From Burkholderiaceae bacterium (GTDB lineage: Bacteria; Pseudomonadota; Gammaproteobacteria; Burkholderiales; Burkholderiaceae), in NCBI GenBank assembly GCA_947448625.1, contig CANFOT010000001.1, positions 118,069 through 182,068 of the forward strand: a stretch of 64,000 bases of DNA, written 5' to 3'. The position numbers and the translations under genes are program-made. Positions 17,293 to 25,462 of the stretch are shown piece after piece; the first letter of the stretch is position 1; each line of letters begins with the position of its first letter. Under the pieces are notes generated by a model that saw only the letters and a program-made list of their open reading frames with translations, was not told the origin of the DNA and made no database searches.

Positions 17293-18084
17293 GTGCTGCT
17301 TATTCTGAAAATCACTATAGTCCCGCTGTTTATCGGCTTAATTACATTGGCGGGTCGCAAGTGGGGAGCTGGTATCGCTGGCCTACTTGGAGCTTTTCCA
17401 GTGGTAGCGGGGCCCATCATTATTTTTATTGCACTTGAACAAGGCTCTGCATTTGCCGCACTAACTGCCGTATCGGCAATCTCGGCTACAGCCTGCTTGC
17501 TTATTTTTGGGCTAACCTACTCTTGGGCATGCATTCGCTTCAGTTGGCCATTGGCTTTATTGTCCGCCCTATTAGCCTGGTTTATTTTGGCACTCACTTT
17601 AGCTATGGCATCGCCAAATCTGGGTCTTGCATTGTCCATAGCGATTGGCTCTTTAGTAATGACGCCATTTCTACTGCCTCATATAAAACCGAACCCTCCA
17701 CCCAAGACTAAATTACACGATCTTCCTTGGCGCATGTTGGTTGGCGCCTTATTAACTTTCTCGGTTACCACTTTAGCCGCAGCCTTAGGTGAAGTTTGGA
17801 GCGGCATCCTGGCTGTTTTTCCAGTGATTGGACTGGTACTTGCAGTATTTACACACCACACTTTAGGGCCCGCTCAGGTCACACAGGTTTACCGTGGGAT
17901 GGTTAAGGGCCTCTATTCGTTTGCGGCGTTCTTTTTAACCCTGACACTCTTGCTACCGAAAACATCTATTTGGGCGGCCTGTCTATTTTCAGTTATGAGC
18001 GCTATCGTCACACAATTAGCCGTTCAGCTGATTGCCAGACTCATTACAAAGTTGAGTTTAAATAATCAAACATCCAAACCCTAG
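17293..18084 (+). CDS. Integral membrane protein with two similar halves
   Basis: About 263 residues with eight or so membrane helices. Two segments resemble each other: 'GAGIAGLLGAFPVVAGPI' near residue 25 and 'WSGILAVFPVIGLVLAVF' near residue 174, as expected from internal duplication. I do not recognise a named family with certainty; GlpM-like small membrane proteins have a similar motif. GTG 17293 is six bases past a TATAAT, and TTG 17290 is the alternative start. No ribosome binding site is visible, consistent with a leaderless mRNA. It follows the LysR gene in the same direction after 144 bases. Function unknown, transport likely. Confidence 0.7.
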   Translation: MLLILKITIVPLFIGLITLAGRKWGAGIAGLLGAFPVVAGPIIIFIALEQGSAFAALTAVSAISATACLLIFGLTYSWACIRFSWPLALLSALLAWFILALTLAMASPNLGLALSIAIGSLVMTPFLLPHIKPNPPPKTKLHDLPWRMLVGALLTFSVTTLAAALGEVWSGILAVFPVIGLVLAVFTHHTLGPAQVTQVYRGMVKGLYSFAAFFLTLTLLLPKTSIWAACLFSVMSAIVTQLAVQLIARLITKLSLNNQTSKP

Positions 18085-18123
18085 CAGCATTTGCCCCTTA
18101 CCCCTTAGCCAGTGCAGACCTCA

Positions 18124-18146
18124 AAAACCACCCCAGGGTGGCTTTT
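18124..18146. terminator. Bidirectional intrinsic terminator between convergent genes
   Basis: The stem CCACC/GGTGG with a CCAG loop is flanked by A-tract and T-tract arms. It lies between the plus-strand membrane protein (ends 18084) and the minus-strand hydrolase (ends 18188), so it can stop transcription from both sides. Confidence 0.65.
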
Positions 18147-18187
18147 GATATATCTTGATAATCGCTATCTTTAAGACTGACTTCAGA

Positions 18188-19492
18188 CTAGTTTGCTGGA
18201 CACCCATTTGCCAATGGTTTTCCAGCAACTCGATCTTTAACCCAAGCAAGATACATGGGCGCTGAAATACCAGGCGTCGTAAAGTGTGTTTGCTCACCAG
18301 GCAGCTGAATTCTCCCTACATTTGCCCCCATAGCGCACATCTGCTTTTGATAGAGCTCATGCTCGACTGGAGGAACTGCAGTATCTTTTGTGCCCCAGTA
18401 AATCACAACTGGTGCCACAGGCTTTACGGGCTTCACGCTGCCATCAACAAATGCCTTTATCCAAGCCAAGGAGTTGCCAGCCCGGGGCTTCAATAGAGAT
18501 TTATATTGGTCGCCATAAGCATAGTTAAAAGAGTCCGCCATGACGTGGACACACTTATTGTTTGCCAATTGATCGACAAACTTTGCGCCTTGATCGGTCA
18601 GAATATCGGTTAACTTCAGATTGGGATATGCAGCCTGAGTACCCCAAAGACCCATCACATAGTGAGCAAATAAAAATACATTTGGAACATTAGCCTGGGT
18701 AAATTCATTTATGAGCTTATTTGCATCCGCCTCATCGGTCGGTGGATTTCGGAGCATGGCTGCTTGATCATCTGGTGCCAATGCAACAAATCCAAGATAT
18801 TGCAGGCCATCTGCAGCAGTGCCTTGTTGGGCCTGATAGTCTGGTAAGCTTGCCGCCGCAATAGCTGCACCACCGCCTTGTGACCAACCATAAATAATGG
18901 TCTTTTTGCCAGCACCCACTTCTTTCATGGAGCTAGCTGCTCTTGCAGAATTAATGACATCTCTGCCATTTGTCGCTGCTACAGCATATTGATGCCTTCC
19001 ACCGCCGCCTAGACCTTGATAGTCGGTAGCAACAATCACATAACCTTCTTTAATAAATTGTTCGACATTTGGAATGCCGTAATCCGTCCACGAGTTCCCA
19101 TCAATTAAAAAATATTCATTCAAAGGGGCCGTCGGATCAATGATTTGTGAGGGGCCACAATTTTGAGCTGAACCCGTGGTGCCATGAGCCCAGGCCAAAA
19201 TAGGTCTACCCTCTTTGGGGGCAGACCCGACAGGAGAAATAATTGCCCCCGTGGAAATCGTTTTGCGCCCAGCCACATCAGATGAGATGTAAGCAATCCT
19301 CCATGCTTGTGCACCCTTCACAGAAGTCTCGATCTTTTCTTTTTTAATCACTTGCCCCAATTTACCTTCAGGAGCCATATTTGCTACAGCGGAATAAAAA
19401 GGCTGCATCGGAGGGTTGGCATACGCGACAGGGGAAAGAATGCTCAGGGCCGCACTGAGAGTGAAAACTGAAAAGCGAGTAACTTTTATCAT
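18188..19492 (-). CDS. Secreted lipase-like alpha/beta hydrolase
   Basis: 434 residues with a signal peptide cleaved near 'VAYA-NPP' (residue 25). The catalytic landmarks are the oxyanion 'WAHGTTGSAQNC', the elbow GWSQGG (nucleophile Ser near 204), the acid in 'WGTKDTAVPP' and the histidine in 'GEQTHFTTPG'. The overall pattern, including a lid region with 'APLNEYFLIDGNSWTDYGIPNV', resembles the secretory-lipase (LIP) group. It acts in the periplasm or outside the cell on esters or lipids. It is a monocistronic-looking gene with a terminator at its 3' side. The substrate is unknown. Confidence 0.85.
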   Translation of the reverse strand: MIKVTRFSVFTLSAALSILSPVAYANPPMQPFYSAVANMAPEGKLGQVIKKEKIETSVKGAQAWRIAYISSDVAGRKTISTGAIISPVGSAPKEGRPILAWAHGTTGSAQNCGPSQIIDPTAPLNEYFLIDGNSWTDYGIPNVEQFIKEGYVIVATDYQGLGGGGRHQYAVAATNGRDVINSARAASSMKEVGAGKKTIIYGWSQGGGAAIAAASLPDYQAQQGTAADGLQYLGFVALAPDDQAAMLRNPPTDEADANKLINEFTQANVPNVFLFAHYVMGLWGTQAAYPNLKLTDILTDQGAKFVDQLANNKCVHVMADSFNYAYGDQYKSLLKPRAGNSLAWIKAFVDGSVKPVKPVAPVVIYWGTKDTAVPPVEHELYQKQMCAMGANVGRIQLPGEQTHFTTPGISAPMYLAWVKDRVAGKPLANGCPAN

Positions 19493-19602
19493 GATGTGTG
19501 AGGTGGGTTCTATGAACCCATATTAAACACCAATCCCTGATGAGGGCAAATGGATCTTATTAGGTGACTTTCGCGCTTCAATAGCTGGAAGTGGCCCCAA
19601 AA

Positions 19603-19630
19603 AAAATACCAACCCGACAGTTGGTATTTT
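19603..19630 (-). terminator. Terminator hairpin, copy A of a duplicated tRNA-type terminator
   Basis: An 11-base-pair stem (AAAATACCAAC/GTTGGTATTTT, loop CCGACA). Read on the minus strand it ends in a long T-run, so it is an intrinsic terminator there. It is nearly identical to the hairpin at 24030-24057, and both are preceded on the minus strand by a degraded tRNA 3' end. Confidence 0.7.
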
Positions 19631-19636
19631 GATTGC

Positions 19637-19662
19637 TGATGAGTCTACTAGGGCTTGAGTCT
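19637..19662 (-). pseudogene. Degraded tRNA 3'-end remnant (copy A)
   Basis: On the minus strand this reads as a T-loop-like CTCAAG, a decayed acceptor arm and a terminal TCA in place of CCA, immediately before the hairpin at 19603-19630. The last 37 bases, up to and including the first bases of the hairpin, align without gaps to the remnant at 24064, and most differences are transitions. No tRNA body can be folded upstream. A separate dyad (AGTCTGA/TCAGACT, 19658-19679) overlaps it. Confidence 0.4.
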
Positions 19663-19730
19663 GATCAAGAACTCAGACTATCCTTCGCCCCCCAGCAGAT
19701 GACCCTAAATTAATTGATATAGCGCCGTAA

Positions 19731-20333
19731 TTAGAAATGGTTTTCAATCATCATTTCAGACTTGGGGATAAATCCAGGCTTAGGCCAAGCTGGTTTAATT
19801 CCCTTGCCAATAACCAACATGGCAGCAATGGCATAGTCCTTTGGCAAATGAATCAGCTCCGCAACTTTGTCAAAATCAAATCCGACCATTGGGCAGGAGT
19901 CATAACCCATCGCTTTGGCAGAGAGCATCATCGTTTGCAGCATGATTCCAGCAGAACGCATTGCTTCATCTCTTTGTAACTGCTCTTTTCCAGAGTAGAA
20001 GGGGTTAATCCAGGGCACCAAAATATCTTGCGCTTCTTTAGGTGCATTAACCCAATATCTCGCTGGATCCTTTTCCCACGCCTTAATATCAACCGTGACT
20101 ACAAATAGCAAGGACGCCTCAGTCACTTGAGCTTGATTATTTGCAGCTTCGCGTAATTTCGCCCTTAAAGCCTTATCTGTCACATTAACCAAACGCCAGT
20201 GTTGAATATTAAAAGAGGATGGAGCTTGCATAGCGAGCTCTAAAAGCTGATCCGTCTCTTGCTGAGTCAGCTGATGATTAGGGTCGAAATTCTTAACGGC
20301 TCTGCGTTCACGAATTGCATCAAATGTATTCAT
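19731..20333 (-). CDS. Nitroreductase-family flavoprotein
   Basis: 200 residues. The N-terminal FMN motif 'IRERRAVKNFDPNHQLT' and 'APSSFNIQHWRLV' near residues 8-48, and the late 'DSCPMVGFDFDKVAELIHLP' and 'VIGKGIKPAWPKPG' segments, are typical of homodimeric FMN nitroreductases (NfsB/YdjA type). These use NAD(P)H to reduce nitroaromatics, quinones or enones. AAGGAAAAAT before ATG 20333 supports the start. It is a stand-alone gene. The substrate is unknown. Confidence 0.88.
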   Translation of the reverse strand: MNTFDAIRERRAVKNFDPNHQLTQQETDQLLELAMQAPSSFNIQHWRLVNVTDKALRAKLREAANNQAQVTEASLLFVVTVDIKAWEKDPARYWVNAPKEAQDILVPWINPFYSGKEQLQRDEAMRSAGIMLQTMMLSAKAMGYDSCPMVGFDFDKVAELIHLPKDYAIAAMLVIGKGIKPAWPKPGFIPKSEMMIENHF

Positions 20334-20459
20334 ATTTTTCCTTAGTATGGTTATTTGAAAATAAAAAATGATTCTTTTTGAGCGATAAAGTACTCAGCTC
20401 ATTTACGGGCTTCATCCGATCCTCTTGCAATCACTTCTGGTAGCGACTCTAAAGTGGAC

Positions 20460-20669
20460 CTACTCTTCCCAAGGAAATCTTTGACGAGACAACTCTTCCA
20501 TGAGTTCTCGTTTACTAAGCGCAGCTCTCCTTGGAATAATGGCGCCTTGCTTAACGCAGCATTCGCCATTAGCCAGAATTTCTTCTCGCTCTTTTTTCAC
20601 ATCCTCAGTCAAAGAGGTGGATCGCTGAGGATTTATCCCTTCAGCATACTTAAGATCATTAGAACTCAT
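20460..20669 (-). CDS. Small hypothetical protein, 69 residues, probably leaderless
   Basis: A charged cytoplasmic protein with a helix-rich middle ('TEDVKKEREEILANGECCVKQG') and a basic 'RRAALSKRELMEELSRQRFPWEE' tail. No domain is recognised. Support comes from a near-consensus promoter directly in front: TTGAAT, 17 bases, TAGAAT, then six bases to ATG. The opposite-strand frame (20454-20693) is rich in Phe and Leu and looks like a shadow. It stands between the nitroreductase and mgtA genes on the same strand. Function unknown. Confidence 0.5.
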   Translation of the reverse strand: MSSNDLKYAEGINPQRSTSLTEDVKKEREEILANGECCVKQGAIIPRRAALSKRELMEELSRQRFPWEE

Positions 20670-20675
20670 ACCCGT

Positions 20676-20704
20676 ATTCTAAGCGTTACTTAAGGCACAT
20701 TCAA
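20676..20704 (-). promoter_or_regulatory. Promoter of the 69-residue gene (predicted leaderless start)
   Basis: -35 TTGAAT (20699-20704), 17-base spacer, -10 TAGAAT (20676-20681), then six bases to ATG 20669. It is the best-formed of the start-proximal promoters in the window. Transcription should begin at or within a base or two of the ATG. Confidence 0.6.
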
Positions 20705-20781
20705 AAGACAAAGCCCCCACCTTTTCAGATGAGGGTCTATTTCTCCGCCTTCACCGTATCTTTCGATTTAATCCAGAAAAG

Positions 20782-23367
20782 TTAAAGAACTCCCCATTTC
20801 CTTACAAACCACATTTTGATGATTTGGGTTAGTAATAGATAGCAAGGCAATAAAAAAGCAATTGCAAGCCAATAGTCTCTCGGTAAAGTGGTCATCTCAA
20901 ACTGTTGCCCAATCAAGGTATAGGGAAGAGCAATCGCAGTGGCACATATTAGTAAAGTAGTTACTACTAGCGGCAAACTTGGCTTGCTATCTTTAAAAGG
21001 AATTTTGCCTGTGCGGATAATATAGACAACCAAGGTTTGTGAAAGCAGAGACTCTACAAACCAACCGGTCTGGAATAAAGCTGACATCTCCACGCTATTC
21101 GCATGAAGGACAAACCACAATAAACCAAAGGTAAGATAGTCAAAAATCGAACTGATCGGTCCAATACAAAATATATAACGTGCCAAGCCTTTAACATTCC
21201 ACTCTCTTGGACTCTGCAGGTATTCCGCATCAACTGAATCGGTCGGCACAGCCGTTTGGGATAAGTCATAAAGCATATTGTTGAGAAGGATTTGTACTGG
21301 CGCCATAGGCAAAAATGGTAGCAAGGCACTTGCTCCAAGCATGCTAAACATATTGCCAAAGTTCGAGCTGGCCGACATTTTGATGTACTTCATGATGTTG
21401 CCAAACACTCGCCTACCCTCGATGGCGCCCTCATAAAGAATCATGAGGCTCTTTTCCAGCAAAATAATATCGGCCGACTCCTTGGCAATATCAACCGCAG
21501 AGTCAACCGAAATACTGACATCTGCAGCCTTGAGGCCAGGGCCATCATTAATGCCGTCACCCATATAACCAACTACATTTCCCTGCATCTGCAAGACCTT
21601 AATGACTCTTGCTTTTTGCTGAGGCGTCATTTTGGCAAATATTTGAGTAGAGGCCGCTTTACCAGCTAGGCATTCATCACTCAACCCTTCAATTTCCGAT
21701 CCCAGCATGACTTGATTGACAGATAAGCCTACCTCATGGCAAATTTTGCGAGTGATGAGCTCATTATCACCAGTCAAAATTTTGACCTCAACCCCACAGC
21801 GCTGCAAAGATGCGATTGCCTGCTTAGCAGATTCTTTTGGGGGATCTAGGAAAGCGATATATCCCATCAACACCAAATCAGCTTCATCCTCAGGGCGATA
21901 GGCCTTTTCTTCTATTGGATTCTGACGCATAGCAATAGCAATCACCCTAAAGCCGTCATTATTGAGCGCTGCAACAACCTCCTCAAGCTCTGTACGGTGC
22001 CCTGAAGTTAACGGAATTAACTCATTACCCACTTGCGCAGACTGACAGCAATCCAATATTTCCTCTACCGCCCCCTTACAAATCAATAGATCATGTTGAT
22101 TATTTTTTCTCAGCACCACTGAGAGTCGACGTCTTTGAAAATCAAAGGGTATTTCATCTATCTTTTGGTAAAAATTATCGTCATGTAGCTTTTCATGAAC
22201 ATCGATATGCTTAAGAATTGCTACATCCATTAAATTTTTGAGACCAGTCTGATAATGACTATTTAAGTAGGCGTAATTGAGAACCTGGGCACTATCATTC
22301 CCTTGAACATCAATATGTTTTTCAAGAATAATTTCATTTTGCGTGAGTGTCCCTGTTTTATCAGTGCATAAGATATTCATTGCACCCAGGTTTTGCACCG
22401 CATTTAAGCGTTTAACAATTACCTTCTTTTTTGATAAAGAGATTGCTCCCTTTGCTAGATTGACCGTCACCAGCATCGGCAACATTTCTGGCGCTAAGCC
22501 AACGCCTACCGCAATAGCAAATAATGCCGCCTCAAGCCAGCTGCCTTTTATTAAGCCATTAATCAAGAATACCGCTGGAATCATGAACATCATGATTCGA
22601 ATCATCAGCCATGTGAACTGAGTGATCCCATGGTCAAAACTGGATTGTTTGACTTGCGCTGTGGTCTCTCTGGCTATCTGCCCAAAAAAACTAGAGTCAC
22701 CTGTTTTTAATACTAGGGCATCGCCCATCCCTGACACAACGTGACTCCCCATGTAGGCTAAATTACTCCAATCAAATGAAGATGGTGCATTTTTATCCAA
22801 ACATAGATGTGATTTCTCCGTTGGCAATGACTCACCCGTGAGTGATGCCTGATTTATAAATAAATCCTTACTGCTCACAATTCTGACGTCTGCCGGAATA
22901 AGATCCCCTACCGTTAGCCTGACAACATCTCCCGGCACAATTTGATCAAGATCTACCTCGATCTCAATGCCCTCTCTGCAAACCATCACCTTAGTACTGA
23001 CAAGCGCCCTTAGTTTCTGAGCTGCATTGTTGGACTTGTATTCCTGGATAAAGGTTAGCGTGGCCGATAAAAATACCATTAGGGCGATTAATACAGCTCC
23101 TTTTGACTCTCCAGTGAAGTATGAAGCTAGGGATAAAGCAATCAACAACACCGAGAGAGGCGAGAAAAATAAACGCAAAAATCGAATAATGAGCAATTCT
23201 TGCTTTTCCATAGCAAGAGTATTTTTTCCGTACCTTTGATAGCTGAGGTGCCATTGTCTCGAAGACAAGCCCTGTGGCGATGAATTCAAGTTTGAATATA
23301 GGGACATCAAGTCCATTAAAGCTAGACTCTTAATCTCCGATGCTGTATCGATGCTTTGATTTGCCAT
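20782..23367 (-). CDS. mgtA: Magnesium-translocating P-type ATPase (MgtA/MgtB type)
   Basis: 861 residues with the P3B-ATPase layout: an N-terminal helical part, two helix pairs, the actuator loop with 'LTGESLPTEKS', the phosphorylation motif DKTGTLTQ (Asp near 335), the nucleotide domain, the hinge 'GDGINDGP' and six C-terminal helices. The closing stretch 'FQTGWFVESLLSQTLVVYIIRTGKIPF' is characteristic of MgtA. It imports Mg2+ (or Ni2+) into the cytoplasm at the inner membrane. TAGAAT ends six bases before ATG 23367 with no ribosome site, so the long Mg-sensing leader known from enterobacterial mgtA is not present here. It has no mgtC neighbour. Confidence 0.93.
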   Translation of the reverse strand: MANQSIDTASEIKSLALMDLMSLYSNLNSSPQGLSSRQWHLSYQRYGKNTLAMEKQELLIIRFLRLFFSPLSVLLIALSLASYFTGESKGAVLIALMVFLSATLTFIQEYKSNNAAQKLRALVSTKVMVCREGIEIEVDLDQIVPGDVVRLTVGDLIPADVRIVSSKDLFINQASLTGESLPTEKSHLCLDKNAPSSFDWSNLAYMGSHVVSGMGDALVLKTGDSSFFGQIARETTAQVKQSSFDHGITQFTWLMIRIMMFMIPAVFLINGLIKGSWLEAALFAIAVGVGLAPEMLPMLVTVNLAKGAISLSKKKVIVKRLNAVQNLGAMNILCTDKTGTLTQNEIILEKHIDVQGNDSAQVLNYAYLNSHYQTGLKNLMDVAILKHIDVHEKLHDDNFYQKIDEIPFDFQRRRLSVVLRKNNQHDLLICKGAVEEILDCCQSAQVGNELIPLTSGHRTELEEVVAALNNDGFRVIAIAMRQNPIEEKAYRPEDEADLVLMGYIAFLDPPKESAKQAIASLQRCGVEVKILTGDNELITRKICHEVGLSVNQVMLGSEIEGLSDECLAGKAASTQIFAKMTPQQKARVIKVLQMQGNVVGYMGDGINDGPGLKAADVSISVDSAVDIAKESADIILLEKSLMILYEGAIEGRRVFGNIMKYIKMSASSNFGNMFSMLGASALLPFLPMAPVQILLNNMLYDLSQTAVPTDSVDAEYLQSPREWNVKGLARYIFCIGPISSIFDYLTFGLLWFVLHANSVEMSALFQTGWFVESLLSQTLVVYIIRTGKIPFKDSKPSLPLVVTTLLICATAIALPYTLIGQQFEMTTLPRDYWLAIAFLLPCYLLLTQIIKMWFVRKWGVL

Positions 23368-23373
23368 AAGTTC

Positions 23374-23379
23374 ATTCTA
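23374..23379 (-). promoter_or_regulatory. -10 box six bases before mgtA start
   Basis: TAGAAT on the minus strand followed by six bases and ATG 23367. The -35 is poor. It predicts a leaderless mgtA transcript. The alternative is a start site further upstream in the 190-base divergent spacer. Confidence 0.4.
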
Positions 23380-23558
23380 TGCCAGTGCATAGTTAAGCGC
23401 CTAATGCTGAGAGCTATGGTCTTGAGTAGCTTACTTTACCCATGAAACCACCTACACGTATAAAGAGATTAATACGCCCAAAGCCAATATGATGGTGGAA
23501 TGAGTAATATCAAATACCCCAGTAAATAATTAAAAAGCATAAAGATTTCTGATCTCAT

Positions 23559-23960
23559 ATGAAATATCTCCTAACCGCACTTTTTACTATTGCAACAGTA
23601 GCTCCCATAGAGTCCCATGGTTCTCCTGGTTACTACATATGCCAAGTTAGCAGTGACGCACACATTAAAAATAGTGGTGCATTAGATTTGCTTCGCAATA
23701 GCCCAAGAATTGGAGAAAAATTTTCTGTCAATAAAAAGACGGGTGCAGTAGCTGGGGATATATTCGATGCCCTGAATACTCCTCAGCTAATTGCTCGTGG
23801 AAGCGATCAAAATTCTTTTAAGGTTCTATGGATACAAAAATCTGCCGGAAAGAATGGGGCCTTTGTTGATTACCTAAGCATCGAAGAATTCGTAAAGGGA
23901 AAGAAAAAGCCTTTTGGCTTCTTTAGTGGTGGATTGCTGATGACGGGATCTTGCGAGTAA
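23559..23960 (+). CDS. Small secreted protein of unknown function
   Basis: 133 residues with a signal peptide (hydrophobic residues 3-17, cleavage near 'IESHG-SPG'). The mature part has two cysteines, in 'YYICQVS' near residue 28 and in the last residues 'TGSCE', which could form a disulfide. It is basic and beta-rich by eye. It is divergent from mgtA across 191 bases. No family is recognised. Base composition is slightly AT-richer than the core genes. Confidence 0.6.
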   Translation: MKYLLTALFTIATVAPIESHGSPGYYICQVSSDAHIKNSGALDLLRNSPRIGEKFSVNKKTGAVAGDIFDALNTPQLIARGSDQNSFKVLWIQKSAGKNGAFVDYLSIEEFVKGKKKPFGFFSGGLLMTGSCE

Positions 23961-24029
23961 TAACCAGAATATCTCCTTTTTTATAAGCAATGTTGATAGG
24001 TCGAAAAAACTCACCTAAGACAGCACAAA

Positions 24030-24057
24030 AAAATACCAACCCGAAGGTTGGTATTTT
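24030..24057 (-). terminator. Terminator hairpin, copy B of a duplicated tRNA-type terminator
   Basis: A 12-base-pair perfect stem (AAAATACCAACC/GGTTGGTATTTT) with a CGAA loop and a T-run on the minus strand. It follows the tRNA remnant at 24064 exactly as the terminator at 25427 follows the intact tRNA. It also lies downstream of the 133-residue gene and can serve that gene from the other side. Confidence 0.75.
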
Positions 24058-24063
24058 CATTTC

Positions 24064-24091
24064 TGGTGGGCACACCGGGAGTTGAGCCCAG
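24064..24091 (-). pseudogene. Degraded tRNA 3'-end remnant (copy B), similar to the nearby tRNA(CAU)
   Basis: On the minus strand this is a T-arm (five-pair stem around CTCAACT) plus half an acceptor arm ending in CCA. Compared with the last 26 bases plus trailer of the intact tRNA at 25463, 24 of 30 positions agree by my count. No convincing D-arm or anticodon arm precedes it, so it is not a working tRNA. It has the same orientation as the intact gene, 1.4 kb downstream of its 3' end. Confidence 0.55.
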
Positions 24092-24177
24092 CTGTAGGAG
24101 AGGAAAATTGCAAGGTCTCTTCTGGGTAACTATTTTTGCGGTGTGGCTAGCACCCCAAAGGTGGCTTTAACAAAAAG

Positions 24178-25299
24178 CTATCTCAATAATTCGGATGTTA
24201 GATCATTTCGCGGGTAAGGCAGCTGATCAACCTGCCAGGTCTTTAATTTCCCGGACTTAAATACTTCATTCAGATTGATTTCAATAAAGTTCGTGCGATT
24301 TGCATAGCTTGCAATTTTCATACGATTATTTTTTAAGTCTTTGAGATTGACCCATTGCGTGTAATCAGAAAAAACCTGTTTACCATCTGTTGACCGAGCA
24401 ACCCCAATAGGAATATCGACGTTATTCAAGATGTGGTCTGCTGCTTGCATGGCGTCGGCACCATTACTTGGCTGATAGGCAAACTGCTTTAGATAAGTTG
24501 CCCTGACAAATCGAGATGGTGGAGTGTAGTCTGCTGGCAAACCCAGTAAGCCGCCGCCCTGCCCCAGTTCAGTAACGTTTGTGTTGCCTACGGTTACAGA
24601 TGCAGTTGCAGTAGAAGTGAGTGATAGATAGTTGCGCACATTATTAAGATGCCAGTCATAGGTTGGTGCATTAGTCAGCACTCCAGCAGCATTGTTGTGA
24701 ATCATCATTTGACCCTTAACAAACTCAACAACAATACTGTCACCGGTGCGATCTGTTAACACCAGGTGCAACCAAGGTGGAGTTGGCAATCCTTTGACTT
24801 CGCTCGGGTCAAACCACACTTTATATTTAGGAAGTTCGCTTCTTAACTCCTTAACCGAACTAAACATTCCTAAAATAAAGCCTCCTAAGTTCAAAATAGA
24901 AACATAGTTCTTATCTTGCGGAGTAACAGTTTGATATTCAGTAAAGCCAGGTAAAAAATTTCCGCTAATACCAAGGCCCGCTTCATTTTGACCCTCCAAA
25001 TACGCAGGAGGGCCCGCCAAAACTCCGGGCGCAATTGCAACAAAAGCATATTTGCTCGATAGACTTGTTGCGGGCAACTTCAGTGACGCTGGAGCACTAA
25101 GGGAAATTGGGGTGCCCTTAGGATTTGCGTTTAACTGCCACTTCATATCAAAAGCCCATTCCATGGTTCTTCCCGCAATAACCGAGCCATCTTTTGCCAC
25201 TATATTGACAGCAGTACATGCATGACTTATCAGCGGCGCAAATGCTAGAGTAGCTGAAACTGAAGTAGCCACTATTTTTCGAATCATTGTTTGTTTCAC
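24178..25299 (-). CDS. Linear amide C-N hydrolase of the choloylglycine hydrolase/penicillin V acylase (Ntn) family
   Basis: 373 residues with a signal peptide ending at 'LISHA', which exposes Cys28 ('ACTAVNIVAKDGSVIAGRTMEWAFD') as the N-terminal nucleophile. The motif R-x-MEW and the later 'GISGNFLPGF' and 'LTNAPTYDWHLNNVRNYL' segments are standard for periplasmic bile-salt-hydrolase-like enzymes. It probably cleaves N-acyl amides such as acyl-homoserine lactones or penicillin V, but this cannot be settled by sequence. The start GTG 25299 has AAGGAG five bases upstream; ATG 25287 is too far from it. It lies between two tRNA 3'-end copies. Confidence 0.85.
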   Translation of the reverse strand: MKQTMIRKIVATSVSATLAFAPLISHACTAVNIVAKDGSVIAGRTMEWAFDMKWQLNANPKGTPISLSAPASLKLPATSLSSKYAFVAIAPGVLAGPPAYLEGQNEAGLGISGNFLPGFTEYQTVTPQDKNYVSILNLGGFILGMFSSVKELRSELPKYKVWFDPSEVKGLPTPPWLHLVLTDRTGDSIVVEFVKGQMMIHNNAAGVLTNAPTYDWHLNNVRNYLSLTSTATASVTVGNTNVTELGQGGGLLGLPADYTPPSRFVRATYLKQFAYQPSNGADAMQAADHILNNVDIPIGVARSTDGKQVFSDYTQWVNLKDLKNNRMKIASYANRTNFIEINLNEVFKSGKLKTWQVDQLPYPRNDLTSELLR

Positions 25300-25426
25300 T
25301 GAAGCTCCTTAGAACAGGTCAAATTGAATATCAAAAGCATAGCATTGATAAGCGGTCGATAGCCGCCGCCAATCCAAGAATCATGGATATATGGTGCAAT
25401 AGCCCAATAATTGACTCCAAAAAAAA

Positions 25427-25455
25427 AGCCACTAACGCTATTCACGTTAGTGGCT
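25427..25455 (-). terminator. Intrinsic terminator after the tRNA (and rpoD)
   Basis: An 11-base-pair stem (AGCCACTAACG/CGTTAGTGGCT) with a seven-base loop, then a run of nine T on the minus strand. It is the first terminator downstream of rpoD, so it ends the joint rpoD-tRNA unit. Confidence 0.8.
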
Positions 25456-25462
25456 CTGTTGC

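Noticed and set aside
19658..19679. Hairpin AGTCTGA/TCAGACT as a terminator
   Set aside because: There is no T-run on either strand. It overlaps the tRNA-end remnant and may be chance.
20454..20693. 79-residue plus-strand frame opposite the small gene
   Set aside because: It is Phe/Leu-rich with no promoter or ribosome site, while the minus-strand frame has a good promoter.
24064..24155. A complete class II (long variable arm) tRNA of about 92 bases on the minus strand
   Set aside because: A weak acceptor pairing with GGGTGCT near 24155 can be drawn, but the D-arm and anticodon arm do not fold and T54 is replaced. Only the 3' end is tRNA-like.
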